From contig JTDE01021428.1 of assembly GCA_014338405.1 (NCBI GenBank), forward strand, positions 20,668 to 84,667: 64,000 bases of DNA. Reading direction: 5' to 3'. Below, piece by piece: positions 1 to 11,810 of this stretch. The position numbers and the translations under genes are program-made. Below the pieces are notes generated by a model that saw only the letters and a program-made list of their open reading frames with translations, searched no databases and was not told the DNA's origin. The DNA is from Paragonimus skrjabini miyazakii (Eukaryota; Platyhelminthes; Trematoda; Plagiorchiida; Troglotrematidae). Position 1 is the stretch's first letter. Each line of letters starts with the position of its first letter.

Positions 1-1250
1 GCAAAACAGAACGTACACAATCATTATATACCCTTCCTTTCAGCGACAACCGGACGTCTTTCCGACGCCAGAGATGACACAGCTTGGCAAAGACAACGCG
101 TGCCTTTGCTATTCTAGCTGATATCTCATCAGCAATATTACAGGCTGACGAGATAGTGCTACCCAAGTATGTGAAACTGTCCACAGTCTCAAGCGGATTA
201 CCTGCAATGGCGAAAGTAGGAGTAGAAATGCCCCAGTCTTGAAGCAGCACTTTGCCCTTTGAAGGTGCAAAGCGCATTCCATACAAACCAGCTCGGTCGC
301 TCACCTTGTGTAGCATGGTTTGCATGTTTTCGGCAGAGGGGCTAAGTAAGACAATATCGTCCGCATACTCCAGATCGGTCAACCTAGCTCCAGGAAGAAG
401 CTCAACACGGAGTTCACTGGACTGTTCAAACGTGTCATCAATGACAAAATTGAACAACACTAGACGTGATAAACGTCCGAGAAAGTTGTCCCCAAGCTCT
501 CACCCTGCTTGCAGAGTGAGCATACAGTGATCACAACAGATCCACGTTTATCACTATTACTCCCTTGCGAAGAAAACAGCTCCGGAGAACGTTGCGAGCA
601 ACCGAATCGAAAGCAGCCTTCAGGTCTAAGACTATCACCGTCGTCGGCTGCCTATAAGAGTGCCGATGTTCCTAGATCTGTCGCAAGGTAAAAATATGCT
701 CAGTGCACCTTGATCTCAGGGAAGACGTCTCATGCTTTTCTCAGACAAAAGGTTTTTTATCATGTTTGATCGTTCGAACAAGTAGTGCTCACGGTCTTTG
801 CGTAAGCTTTTAGTCAGTTTGCATTTAAGTTGTCGACAATCTTCATCATAAAAGAAACCGGTGGAATCGAGCAACACTTGTTCATGAGGTTTGTTGAAAT
901 GACAGAAATCCAGTTCTATCGCAACTGAATGCCTCCTTTGAAACGTACCTCTTCATAGCTGCTACGATTTGTTCCCAGTGTTTGTTAGGATCTCTCACCT
1001 GACTCAACCCGGGCAATTTGTTTACTAGTGCTTCCTAATAAGCGTTCTTCAAACTATCCTCGCTTGAATGCCAGTTAACTATGTTGAATTTACGAGCGTA
1101 TGCCCTCTGGACAAGTCACAAAACAAAACTGGCACGCACAACAGCGTGATCCGACTTCAGATGTTTGCTTCAAAATGCATGACAATCTTTAATAGAGTGG
1201 CATCATCTACAACTGACTAAAATGTAGTCAAGTTATATCCATGGCTAAGA
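1..1250 (-). mobile_element. RTE-type non-LTR retrotransposon, degenerate reverse transcriptase region
   Basis: Read on the minus strand, about 455 down to 1 is an open stretch of reverse transcriptase. It has the catalytic YADD box (LTDLEYADDIVLLSPSAENM), then a SFTYLGSTISS block and an EISARIAKARVVFAKLCHLW block, the order seen in RTE-like elements. Further upstream (about 690 to 456) lies a VIVLDLKAAFDSVARNVLR piece (RT motif A) in a broken frame. The 690-1250 part gives pieces such as the SDHAVVRASFVL end of an endonuclease and a Lys/Arg-rich linker (LRKDREHYLFER). Several frame changes and stops show a dead copy. It is cut by the window edge, so the C-terminal part lies outside. RTE rather than CR1 assignment rests on motif wording only. 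Confidence 0.8.
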
Positions 1251-3489
1251 AGCACAGTGCTTATTCCTGTGTTGAAATGCAGTGCTCGAAGTATATATAC
1301 ATCATGTCAAGCGTACAGCTTCAGTAGCAGCGTGCCTGAATGCTCATTTGTCACCCTGAGGTCCCAAGCTCGTGCTGCCTTATAAACTCCTCTGATTCTC
1401 AGTAGATTTTATACAAGCACCATATTCGAACATAAGTTTTCTCGGAGATTTTTTGTGGTATTTACTCACCCTGAATCCGTCACTCAGAGATTAAGGGAAT
1501 GTTTTTAACTAGCGTCTTGATGACAATTTCGTTTACAGTACTACACAGTCTGTTTGTATGGTAGCCTGTAGGTAGCCAAAAATCTTGAGCTTCTTTCACA
1601 ATCAGTTTGCTGTACAGATTTGAGTCAGTTATGAAACAAGACTTCTGTCGATCTACTTGAACCATCAGATTATGAAAAGTATGTAGATGGTCAAAGATTA
1701 TAATCAAATAACTGACGTGTTAAAACGATTAGCGGCGATCCATACGATGTGTCCAGCTAAACCGTATTCCCTAATACATACGACCCAATCCCGTGTCTCG
1801 ATTGTGTTAATTCATAGCAAACTGGCAGACAAGCGTGTAAATCCATCCGCACGCATCTCTGCATGATTGATCACCTTCGAATAGGTTGGATGCCGTCAGT
1901 TGTGTTCAAGCAGGAACCAGAGCATTACACTAGAAATCTGATAGATTCTAAAAATTATATATACCTTGGAGCCATTGAACACGTTCTAACACGTTTATTA
2001 ATCGATCTGAACGCCAACTTGTTTGAAGATTTTACGTCGTACCATAATATTCATTGGTTGATCAAAAGATAAGGTAAGATTGACGTGAAAGTTTTGTTCT
2101 CTCTGTGACGAGTACACGACGTTGGCAAGACAGATTTTCTTGACGGAGCTGTCGTGTTTAATATGGAAAAGTCGACGACAAATACTTTGTTTCAGGGCAA
2201 AACTACTCGGGTTTGGTGTTAGTTGTCTGCTTGGAAGGAAGGTTTGCTCATGAAAGGCAATTCTAGGGGGATGCAGAAAGCTAACGCCGTGCAAACGTCA
2301 ATAGTAAAACTGAAACAGACCGAAACAACATTGTAAGTGGAAGGTACGAATCTGGACATCTCTGGGAGTGGGTTAGGAGGATGTCTACAAAGACTGTTGT
2401 CCATGAATTCGTTCACCCATACGTCAACTGAGTCGGACTTTGATCTAAAAATTGGCTTGCCAGCCAAGGGGAGATGTACGGTTAAACGATGACCGTATTT
2501 ATAGGCTAGTTGGGACTTTGAGCCTTGATACCCAGTCAGACCAAACTGTTATATTTACTGACATTAAAGTAGAAATAAAACGGTGAGCAAGTAAGCTATC
2601 AAATATGAAGATAATTTTTTTCGATAACTGGCACTGTTCTTGAGAAATCGGCAGTTTGTAGACGCTTATTATTTAGATCAGCCTGCACACTTACTGAGAT
2701 TGTGATCTTAGGAACGCTCGAGAACATAGGAACAGTAAGAATAGAAGACAGGGTCCTGAAGCTGACACTCGCAGAGGCCTCTAGTTAACAAAATCTACTC
2801 CGATAATTCTTCGTTAACTTGTAAATTAAATGTACTTAAGAGACGACACTCCCCTAGTTAACTTAAGCCGGGCGGGTATCTTAACTCTGAGCAGTTTCGT
2901 TTATGTGCCAGCATCTTTACCAACCTGAATCTTGTTTTGGAGTTTGAAACAGTCGATTCGGGTTGCCATCTAATTGGCTGGTAGTCACTTTATTGATGTG
3001 CAGTGATGCACACATGTATTGGAATGTACGTAAAATATTAGCAGTGTCCATTTTCGCAAGTCCAACAAAGTTTAAAGCGGTCTAATGAAAACACACTTTC
3101 ATCGTTTTGAAATATCTTAATTGTAACCGTGGTACACTCAAATCGTGTGAAATTTAAAACTGCTGTGCAGACTAATAAATCTAGAACACTCGAGCAAAGT
3201 TTCATACGATTTGCTCTGCGGATACATTTCGGACGACTTTCATCGGTGGCTTTACGCAGACAATGACCGGTAGACATACTTAAATTCAGTTTGCGTGAGA
3301 CAGAACTGATTCTGTGATCATGGTGAGGAAGGTAAACCGGGGACCGATTAAACATATCCACATTCGATTAGATCGACATGAAGATCAGTACGTAAACTGT
3401 AAGGGAGCCGAATAAAAGACTGCCATTTCAGATTACATCGATATAACAGAGGCGCAAGCTGAGGCATGTTGGGAAGCCTAGGAAAAATA
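1251..3489. other. No gene recognised
   Basis: AT-rich sequence with only short open frames (up to 98 codons on the minus strand at 1998-2294), none with motifs I recognise. The first 170 bases may still be decayed RTE endonuclease sequence. Confidence 0.5.
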
Positions 3490-3975
3490 TTCTAAAGTCG
3501 CAATGTTCATACTTTCGTAATGAAATTAGCATTCCGAATCTGACTGCTACCATTCCAACTTCTCGTAGATTACGAATGGACAAGGTGCTCTCAAGAGATG
3601 TACGTTACAAAGGACAAATCACTTAACTTCATCGTGATGTACATCAAAGTCACGGTAACTCTTCAGAATGTGGCATCGGTATAGAAGAAAGGTGCTCATG
3701 TTGTGCGTAAAATAAGCTCTGCCATAACTTTAGTAGTCGTGGTCTGCAGTGAATGGTCCATTTTTTTTCCAGCAATCCTTGGTCACCTTAATGGGATTCA
3801 ATTTTACCCAGTAACTATATTCGGCTTCACTGGATTTGATGAATTCTTCTAGAAATTAACGTCCGGAATTCGAAAAGCAACCGAGACAACTAATTGGTTG
3901 TTGGTTTTAGAGACTTCTCTCTACCAGAAAACTTCCCTCATTTTATCAAACGTGCTGAATCATGCTGGATAATGA
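3490..3975 (+). repeat. Dispersed repeat, copy 1 (partner at 9195-9660)
   Basis: Collinear with 9195-9660 over roughly 470 bases, with long shared blocks such as TCACTTAACTTCATC, AAGAAAGGTGCTCAT and the AATTAACGTCC(A/G)GAATTCG segment near the right end. Because the other copy sits between RNase H-like and integrase-like remnants of a Gypsy-type element, this is probably a second fragment of that element (inference). No open frame survives here. Confidence 0.8.
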
Positions 3976-5442
3976 ACGGAACGCTTAAAACAAAAGGATA
4001 ATCCGATTAAGTAACCGACGTTTACAACTATAAATCTTCCACATGTCAATCAACAATCGAATGCTTATACACACAAAGTTTGAGTTTGCGGAAATATATC
4101 ACACATGTCTGAGATAAAGGCAATGCGCTTGTTGTTTAAGAAGTAGACTTGGATAAAATGTCTTATTTTTGCAAATATCAAACTTGCTGAGTAACCAAGT
4201 TAGAGTAGTCTGTGAGAGGTATGCTTGAAGTATTCTTAATTTTCACCTTATATACGTTATATACGTTGGGTGGAATGCGTGTTTACTTGATGTGCTTAAT
4301 TTGGGAGACACTTTTTGATTTACGTGCTTTTTTGGTGCTTTGATGACGATTTCTGGTCTACAATGAATGAACAGAATCAAACTCACACTTGTGCACGAAA
4401 TAGGTGAATGCTCGAGATTGTGGTTCACAACCTGTCGACCGTCGACTATTCTATCCTTCCCTAGATCACTTCGAAACAAAGCATATAGATTAGTCGTCGT
4501 ATGCGGGTATTTGTTATATAACAGAAAACTATTCGTTCATTATTTCGAGTGAACAGATTCATCACACCCTATTGACTTCCTGTGTACTTCCCTCGTGATG
4601 AAGCCACCATTATCAGTGGAACTTCTCATTGCTGAAAAGGAAAGTCCAACGTTTTTTGAATTTCTATGGCAAATAAAAGTTTCGAATGAAGACTACGTAA
4701 CTGAGTTTATCAGTGCTTCATATCATGGTTGAGGCACTGTCCATCAAGCCATATGAAGTAAACAGTTGTTTTCACATCTGTTTCTAAGATGTACAGGTCC
4801 CAATAAACTTCCATCGCTAAGCCATCGTGTTACTTGTGCAATTTACAGGTAAACAGCAAACAGATATTTACAGTACATCAGTACAAGAGTGTGTACACTT
4901 CTGTTGAGGATAATATGTAAGAAATAACATTTTCAAAGCATGTTATTTGTATTGAGATGCTTTACTGGTCAGATCACTAACTCATTCTCTTTGGAAGATA
5001 ACAAACGAAAATTTGTCAACTTGAATGTTTCGGGCAATTTTAGCGCAGTAGTTACAACTTAGAAATAACAAACAAGACGGTTTATGGTGACGTGAGCTGA
5101 CCACCTACAGTATCACCTTCAAAGGGTTTTGGTATGTTACACGTTTCTGGTATCATGGAAACTGCTGGTATGAGATCGTGTTAAACATTCTTATCAATCA
5201 CCACACACTCTCTTACAGTCTGAAAAATGTCGGTGATTTTCTGTTTACAAATTTCCGGATGTGTTTCTGATTAACAACTAGGTGAAATTTCAAAATTTGC
5301 TGAATTTAGACAAATAGATAAAACTGGTGGACAGATCAGTGAGAAGCAGTAGATGACCTTACTTTTGTAGACTCATGCATCCATTTTGAGCAAAACGATT
5401 CTCTTAAATAGCGTATATCAACTAGGTGAACAGCTAAACTCG
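3976..5442. other. No gene recognised
   Basis: Nothing coding recognised. Around 4715-4800 there is a weak match to 11690-11780 (a shared AGCCAT(A/G)TGAAGTAA core), which may extend the fragment of the same old element that starts near 3490. Confidence 0.4.
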
Positions 5443-5712
5443 TATTCCATCATCTCTAGTGATTAATAAACAATAGCTGTTCTGTTAATTTCATTCAACA
5501 ATAGAAACGGGTAAAGTTCATTCAGGTTCATAGACTTTATAACCGAAGCAACAAATTTCTTATCAAGACTGAAGTCATATTCCATCATCTCTAGTGATTA
5601 ATAAACAATAGCTGTTCTGTTAAATTCATTCAACAATAGAAACGGGTAAAGTTCATTCAGGTTCATAGACTTTATAACCGAAGCAACAAATTTCTTATCA
5701 AGACTGAAGTCA
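5443..5712 (+). repeat. Tandem duplication of a 135-bp unit, two copies
   Basis: Unit 1 is 5443-5577 and unit 2 is 5578-5712. Both begin TATTCCATCATCTCTAGTG and end CAAGACTGAAGTCA. I see one substitution between them (TTAATTTC versus TTAAATTC), so the duplication is recent or recently homogenised. No coding potential seen. Confidence 0.95.
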
Positions 5713-6159
5713 GTCTATCATAATGAGTTATCCAGATTGTATGAATGGAATGTACAGTCAGAACAATCTAACAGACTGTATTTTACTGATACTTCAATGG
5801 TAAGAGTGCATTACAGATTATAAGTTACCATCACTTACAACTCCATTTAACCCGTATTGTTTCATCGATCTTGGTTACTATGGTGTACTTCTTACCGGAA
5901 CGATTTTAATCAATAATCAGTGCAATATCAGCTTCTTCAAGTAACTGTTTACTGTAGTCTCTGTACGTATTACAAAACCACACAAATCGGGTGCTGAGCA
6001 GGTGACGAGAATGAGGGCATCTGTTATTGACTGTGCTTCTTTTGATCGATTTTATGGTGTGCACGTAGAAATTCAAGCGGGTCACAATCAGGCAGTACTT
6101 ACTAAGAAATTTTCCGAGTAGAACAAGAAAGTGCTTTGCAAGAGCTACTTTAATTAAGA
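5713..6159. other. No gene recognised
   Basis: AT-rich sequence; the 100-codon minus-strand frame at 5906-6208 overlaps the RTE 3' tail that follows and has no recognisable motif. Confidence 0.4.
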
Positions 6160-6415
6160 GAGCATGGATAGTTGAAAGACCACTAAGTCCACCGTTGTGT
6201 GTTTGCAAGGTGTAGGCACTTTGATGTCGAATGTTTGAATATAGATGTAGTTATTCTTAGTGGTTAGCTCACTTTCCATCCCTTCTTTTTTCTTCTCGCT
6301 TTTTGTCCAAGGTTTGATTTTTTATTCATGGCTGTCTGGCAATTAACAATGAATATGAACCATTGATGTATTGCTGTCTATGATGATGATGATGATGAAT
6401 AGCCCAACAGTTATT
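6160..6415 (+). mobile_element. 3' tail of an RTE-type retrotransposon with an ATG-repeat end
   Basis: Matches the 3' untranslated end of the RTE copy at 37612-38125: a shared GTTTGCAA(G/A)GTGTAG block, then TGAACCATTGAT(G/T)TATTG(C/T)TGTCTATGATG. It ends in a short (ATG)n run at about 6380-6398; simple-repeat 3' ends are typical of RTE elements. The coding part is missing, as expected of a 5'-truncated copy. Confidence 0.8.
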
Positions 6416-8180
6416 CTTCGGAACTGTTCCGAATAACGTCTGAAACCGCAAGGAGTTTCAGTCAACGGGGATCAATCTGTCGGAGTTGCATTAAACTGCG
6501 CTTAATTTTTCATAGATAATGGTGGCGGAAGTTATGTGAATAGAATCGACGGCTGCTTGATTGAACGTGTGCAACGGTCGGGGTTCCAGAATGACAATAT
6601 CAAAAGACCACGCCAACGCTGAATATCTGCAGTCCCAAAGTACGTACTGAACAACGATCACGTTATCGTCTTCGCATTTGTAATCAATAGGTTAGTATGT
6701 CATTTTGTCTGACAAAATCTCACAGTCGGCTGACTCAAACCAGCATCATGCGCTCATACACGGTTGTTCTGGGACTCGAATCGCCCTGGATTTAGTAGTT
6801 TCAGATAACACATTGACTAATTATTTACTCGTCTAGCTATTGTATGTCCGGAATGACTCGGCCGGTACGTTCAGTCACACACACACCTCAGTGGTAATTG
6901 GGTTGTCCCGGTACAAACTTTAGCCGAGATTTCAGCCACTCCAGATAGGACCAACCACTCTCCATAGCTTTAAGATACTGTTTACGTAAGACCACGAACA
7001 TACAACTACACCGGCATTTACCTGAACACAGGGAAGAGAGGCGAAGTACGTTTGTACAGAGCGTGGCCAGATACATAAATGTGGCATAGGGTTTTCGGTG
7101 CGTACTTACGTGCATCGATACAAGATCGGAGTTGAATGGGAACTGGGCACTCAACCACACACAAACTTTGACCAGCCTCAACGCAAATGCAACTTTTCCG
7201 CCAAAACTGCTCTCTACCAAGAGAAAAGGCATGTGTATCTCACTGAGAAGACCTATAACCAACTTAATCTCCTGAAAATCTGCGAATACAACTCGTCTTA
7301 GCTAGAGTCAACGTCTGTCAATCTGAAATCCATCATCGGCTTCTTACTTGGAATGTTACTTTCTCGAAGATAATCAAATGGGTATACCTGCACTAAACGG
7401 ACCTATAGATTGTGCCCACGACTCGAGAGGGACCAACCGCTCATAGATGAAGGCGAGAGGGAACGTACGGTTCTAAGCAGTAGAATGTTCCGTTTGACTG
7501 AGACTGCTCTGACCCAATCGAACTCAGCGATGAGCTGCTAGTTGTTGTCTGCGGTATCCATGAAGGTATACTGGTCTTGGCACAGGCAGGGTCAACAGTG
7601 AGCATGTACGCCTATCTGTCTTACCCTATACATGGCAATATGTACTAGCCGATAAACGTTTTTGGAGGCAAGCATACACATCACCTGCAAAATATGCGGA
7701 AGCCCAGCTGTGCAGGTTTCCGAACACTGTACCATTAACAGAAGGAAAGTGTAACTTCCGCAATAGTTCTTAGGAAAACTGAGGTAAACCTACATGACAA
7801 ACTGTGATATTATGGACATCGTTGAAGAGGTATGACCGATGGCAGTATTCACTCAGCAATATGTAGGTGAATTATCATCTCATACGATTCCAAATCTAAA
7901 CTGGGCCCTTATCAATTCGATTAGTGAAAAGTTATCTCTCACACTGTGTTTCAAGGAAGATTCCACTTCCGATTTGAGCATGTCCAACGCATGAAAGCAG
8001 ATATCTTGCAGAGAAGCTTCTATCAGTATTTGCCAACGAAACATCGTCCAGTACGCATGTGAATAACCCAGGCTTTCCCATCATTCTGATGTCTAACGTT
8101 TTGGTGAACCAACAACTCATAATTTCTTTTCGGTACACCTCCCTGGCTCATGTTGCACAGAACATCCACACATAACTGTG
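6416..8180. other. No gene recognised
   Basis: The longest open frame is 124 codons on the minus strand (6888-7262). It has no motif I know and no partner exon, so I do not call it a gene. Confidence 0.4.
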
Positions 8181-8380
8181 AATATCACCAGGCGCCGTAG
8201 GACACACGTTACGGGGGGTATGTGCCTTTTTCTCTAACATTCAGATAACTTACCTTTATTTATTTCCACATATAAAGGGAAATATCACCAGGCGCCGTAG
8301 GACACACGTTACGGTGGGTATGTGCCTTTTTCTCTAACATTCAGATAACTTACCTTTATTTATTTCCACATATAAAGGGA
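8181..8380 (+). repeat. Tandem duplication of a 100-bp unit, two copies
   Basis: Units 8181-8280 and 8281-8380 both start AATATCACCAGGCGCCGTAG and end CCACATATAAAGGGA. One difference is visible (ACGGGGGGTA versus ACGGTGGGTA). Confidence 0.95.
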
Positions 8381-8720
8381 CGTATATCAGTAGTTTCCGG
8401 GTTCATGGAGAACAATCTTGAACGCCGTGGCACTCTATGCCTGCGCAATGAGGGAGTCATACCCCATGTCACGTCATCAGGCAACGTTTTCGTGTGCTAC
8501 TGACCAGCAAGACAGTAGCTGTTGTCAAGGGTTAAAATTTATGGGAAGAAGGCATCCTGTATTAGTCACCCTTCTAGGGTGCTCATGTAGTGAGATCACG
8601 TTCAACATACCCAAAATCATAAACTCCCTGTAACGTGAGGGTTTCCTTACTAGTGCCAACGTATCTATTCACATTATGTTGTGAACTTCAATTTACGACA
8701 AACCATTAACATCAAAGTTT

Positions 8721-8957
8721 GTGTGTTGTCGTGTGTATCGCAGCTTTACTCATGGTTGTATAATGAATTCGCGTTATCCTCACTATTGTACGCTACATTC
8801 ACTAGAGCAAAAATGTTTAGCCATTGTCGTTGAGAATGTTGCCCAACCAGTTTGCTACCTGTTTGGTAGCACGAACCAAAGAGCAAGGAACCAGCTTCTT
8901 GATAATTCTCTGCGATGCGGTGACGTACCTCGGAATCACATTAACCTGGAGAAGTAA
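8721..8957 (+). pseudogene. LTR-retrotransposon RNase H remnant
   Basis: The plus-strand frame reads CTLHSLEQKCLAIVVE followed by a CYLFGSTNQ piece. This resembles the Gypsy-type RNase H block in which a Tyr-x-Thr/Glu-rich strand precedes E-(C/L)-LAI(V), then a (P)Y(L)xG strand. The upstream TDAS motif is not recognisable and the frame breaks downstream. With the integrase-like remnant 2.4 kb further on, it suggests an old, heavily mutated LTR element spanning about 8.7-11.8 kb. The call rests on a short motif. Confidence 0.45.
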
Positions 8958-9194
8958 CGCTTTTACTGACCAGCAACTGCTACTTCGCACAATACTGGAT
9001 GAAATCAGTGAAGCGTTTGTGAAGTCGTATTAGCATTTCAACCTGTTTTAATAACATCCAAATCAAAACATAACTCATTCGTTAGTGTTGAACTGGATCT
9101 ATCGCAATAAGTTGTGAGGAATGGATAGTACAGTCCATCAGTCTTTACGGCAGTAACTTAGTTTTCTCAAACACAACACACAAACTACCTTATC

Positions 9195-9660
9195 CGTAAA
9201 TCAGTTTGTCGTAATAAACTTAGCATTCCGGGTCTAACTGCTATCAGCCTAACTTTTAGTAGATCACGCATGAATAGACTACTCTCAAAAGATGTGGTAT
9301 GTGGCAAAAGTGAGTCACTTAACTTCATCATGATGGACATCAAATTCATAGTACCTTTTGAGAATGCGGTAGTGGTATACAAGAAAGGTGCTCATACTGT
9401 GTGTGAAATGAGTTCTGTCATAACTTTGGCAGTCGCGATCTTCAGTAAATGGTCAGTTTTCCATCCACCAATCATCTATTCCCAATAGTAACATTCAGCT
9501 TCACCGGATTTGATGAATCGTTTTAAAAATTAACGTCCAGAATTCGCAAAGTAGCCGGGATGACCACTCATTTTGTAGATCGCAATAACTTCCGTCTACC
9601 GGAAAAACTTTGATCACTTTTCTAATCTTGCTGAGTCACACATACTGGGTATTATGCTCG
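9195..9660 (+). repeat. Dispersed repeat, copy 2 (partner at 3490-3975)
   Basis: Same repeat as 3490-3975. Here a 72-codon frame (9270-9488) stays open; its peptide shares positions such as SLNFI, KKGAH and SS-ITL with the broken frame of copy 1, so the sequence was probably once coding. The protein family is not recognised. Its place between RNase H-like and integrase-like pieces fits the body of a Gypsy-type element. Confidence 0.75.
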
Positions 9661-10900
9661 GCACAGCCACATGACCGAGAACTTACCGTAAGGCATGTGA
9701 TGTCGGTTATACAGTCTACTAGGGGCTATGAGTACCAATACCAATTTTGTTTATGTAGTCCGACGTGATCTCTGGTCTTGACGACAAGGCTAAAATACTT
9801 GATACCAGTAAAATATATGATTGCTGAAACAAGATTGCTCGGACTGATGTGACTGAAGAGTACGAAACCGCTTCTCACAGTGCTGCCATTAAATCGGTCT
9901 CTCTTACCGGTCGTTACTGTTCGTTTTTCGTTTGAAGAAAATTCGTGCAGTTTTCCCTTCAAAATAAACGACAACAAAATTGTTACTTGCGTTTATCACA
10001 TTTCATTTATTAACTGTTGCCTAAATTGCCATCTCATTTGAAATGAACGGATGCTATGAATATCTTGAGAACTCTTCGTATTTTATAAAGCAAATTTGGC
10101 GATAGTGAAACGTATTCAACAAACCTACGTACCGTTGAATGAGGACGCAGACTATGATTGATTCAAAGCTTTCAATTGTCCATCGTAGGTTCAATTCATC
10201 TTTACTCATTGTGGTTTGTTTTAAAACCAAAAATGAATTTGATCGCATAAGAGGACATTACGTTGAATATGTCAGCTTTCAGTTTCCCCGTAGACAACTG
10301 ATAGCAGCACGAGTAACCATTAATGCGTGCTTTGGTAACCGAAATATACGCGACTGGTAACGTGTAACTGATGTGCATACTGATTAGTGAGATCGCCGTG
10401 TAGTTGACTGAAAGCTCCAAGAAATAGAGAACCAGTCTATATATTCTAGAACACGAATGCAGAACAGTATTTTTATTTGATAAGCATCTTTATGTTCCAG
10501 TGAAAGTTGAGAAGAATATGGTTTCGCCACAGATCACACCGAAGTTGTAATACACTTCTCTGCTGCTCAGGCCCGCGAGGATTTTTAAATATAATTGTTT
10601 TAATGAGCAGTTGGCGATTTTGATAAAACCATTTTAAATTATTCCCACAAGTATAGATTTCTTTGTTGATCCACTCCAAACACTAACACTGGACGATAGT
10701 GCTCGTCAGTAATGCACATGTATTTATCTGGATTTGATTTTGGCCTCTGGATATCATTTATTTTGCGCAAAAATAACAACTGTTGTTCCAGCGAAATCGC
10801 ATTTGACATTATCATGCAATTATAATTATACATGAATAATGTTTACCTTGTCTGGTTGCCCAAGAAACATAAGTAATTTTACACATAGAACAGCTTTTAA
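9661..10900. other. No gene recognised
   Basis: AT-rich sequence with only short, overlapping open frames on both strands around 10.0-10.8 kb. Possibly an insertion within the old LTR element, but I see no termini. Confidence 0.35.
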
Positions 10901-10902
10901 TT

Positions 10903-11810
10903 ATGTACGCCTTATTATGTTATGACTTCGATTGGATAGATCGTGTGCATACCTTATACGGCCTTCGGCTCAAGTTTTTGTTCGTATTTCTAGTTTTATC
11001 CTGTTTGTCGCTGAGAACTTTCATTAAAAAACGGTGTATCACAGTGTTTCTACTTTGGAAGTGTGGTCAGAAAGGCTGCTTTGCTCGTAACGTAGTTAAC
11101 TTGAATCGACAACACTCTAGGCAAGCTGCACTAGTCCAGTTTGAATTGCCAATTTCACGTTTCTCTCCGAACGATATTCTGACTGCTTATACTTAGTTGA
11201 GGATTTTGTTCGTTGTAGTAAGTAAGCGAAGATTTACTGTATACTCGGATTGTTGAGCTGTCCATCGGACTACAGAGGTTACGGAAACAATCGGAGCCAG
11301 TTTCCTTCATGGATATTTGTGGACAGATGTCCACTACAGGAATCAAGTTGGTACCGACCAACACAAATGGATACAAACAGGTGTATGCGTTCGTGATGAG
11401 GATGCTGTTCACAAAAAGTGCGGGTTTTCGTAACGGAGGAATCATAACGACCGGAAGCCTTTCAAGTACAATAGTACGTTGTGTACGGAGATTGTGTGAA
11501 GTGGTGACCTGTTTATCGATAAGGTACTTCATCGGACGGCTTTGATTTCAAATGTTCGAACTTATTATCGTTGGGGAAGTTGAAGCATTCAAGTGATGCG
11601 TTCAAAGGTTGATTTGAACAGGTGAGCCCAGAAGAGTGTTACTAACATCATTTCCAATTTTGATGTTCGGGATCAAAGCCAACACAAACTGGCCTTACGG
11701 TGGGCCATGCCTATCCAGCCATGTGAAGTAACTGGTAATAATCACCTTGTCTTAGATGATGCTAACGAGACCGACAATCCGCTATGTAACAGCGTCAGTA
11801 CGAAAGTTGT
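10903..11810 (+). pseudogene. LTR-retrotransposon integrase remnant
   Basis: At 11309 the frame reads MDICGQMSTTG and later NGYKQVYAFV then MLFTKSAGF. This matches the start of Gypsy-type integrase cores (D-hydrophobic-C/V-GP-L...GY-hydrophobic...D-x-FTKW): the first catalytic Asp is present in DICG, and the Trp after FTK is replaced. About 11500-11560 gives a VVTCLS piece in the region of the second Asp, with a frame change. An upstream 97-codon frame (10903-11196) may be the preceding zinc-binding region, but its Cys/His residues are not intact. Clearly dead. Confidence 0.55.
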
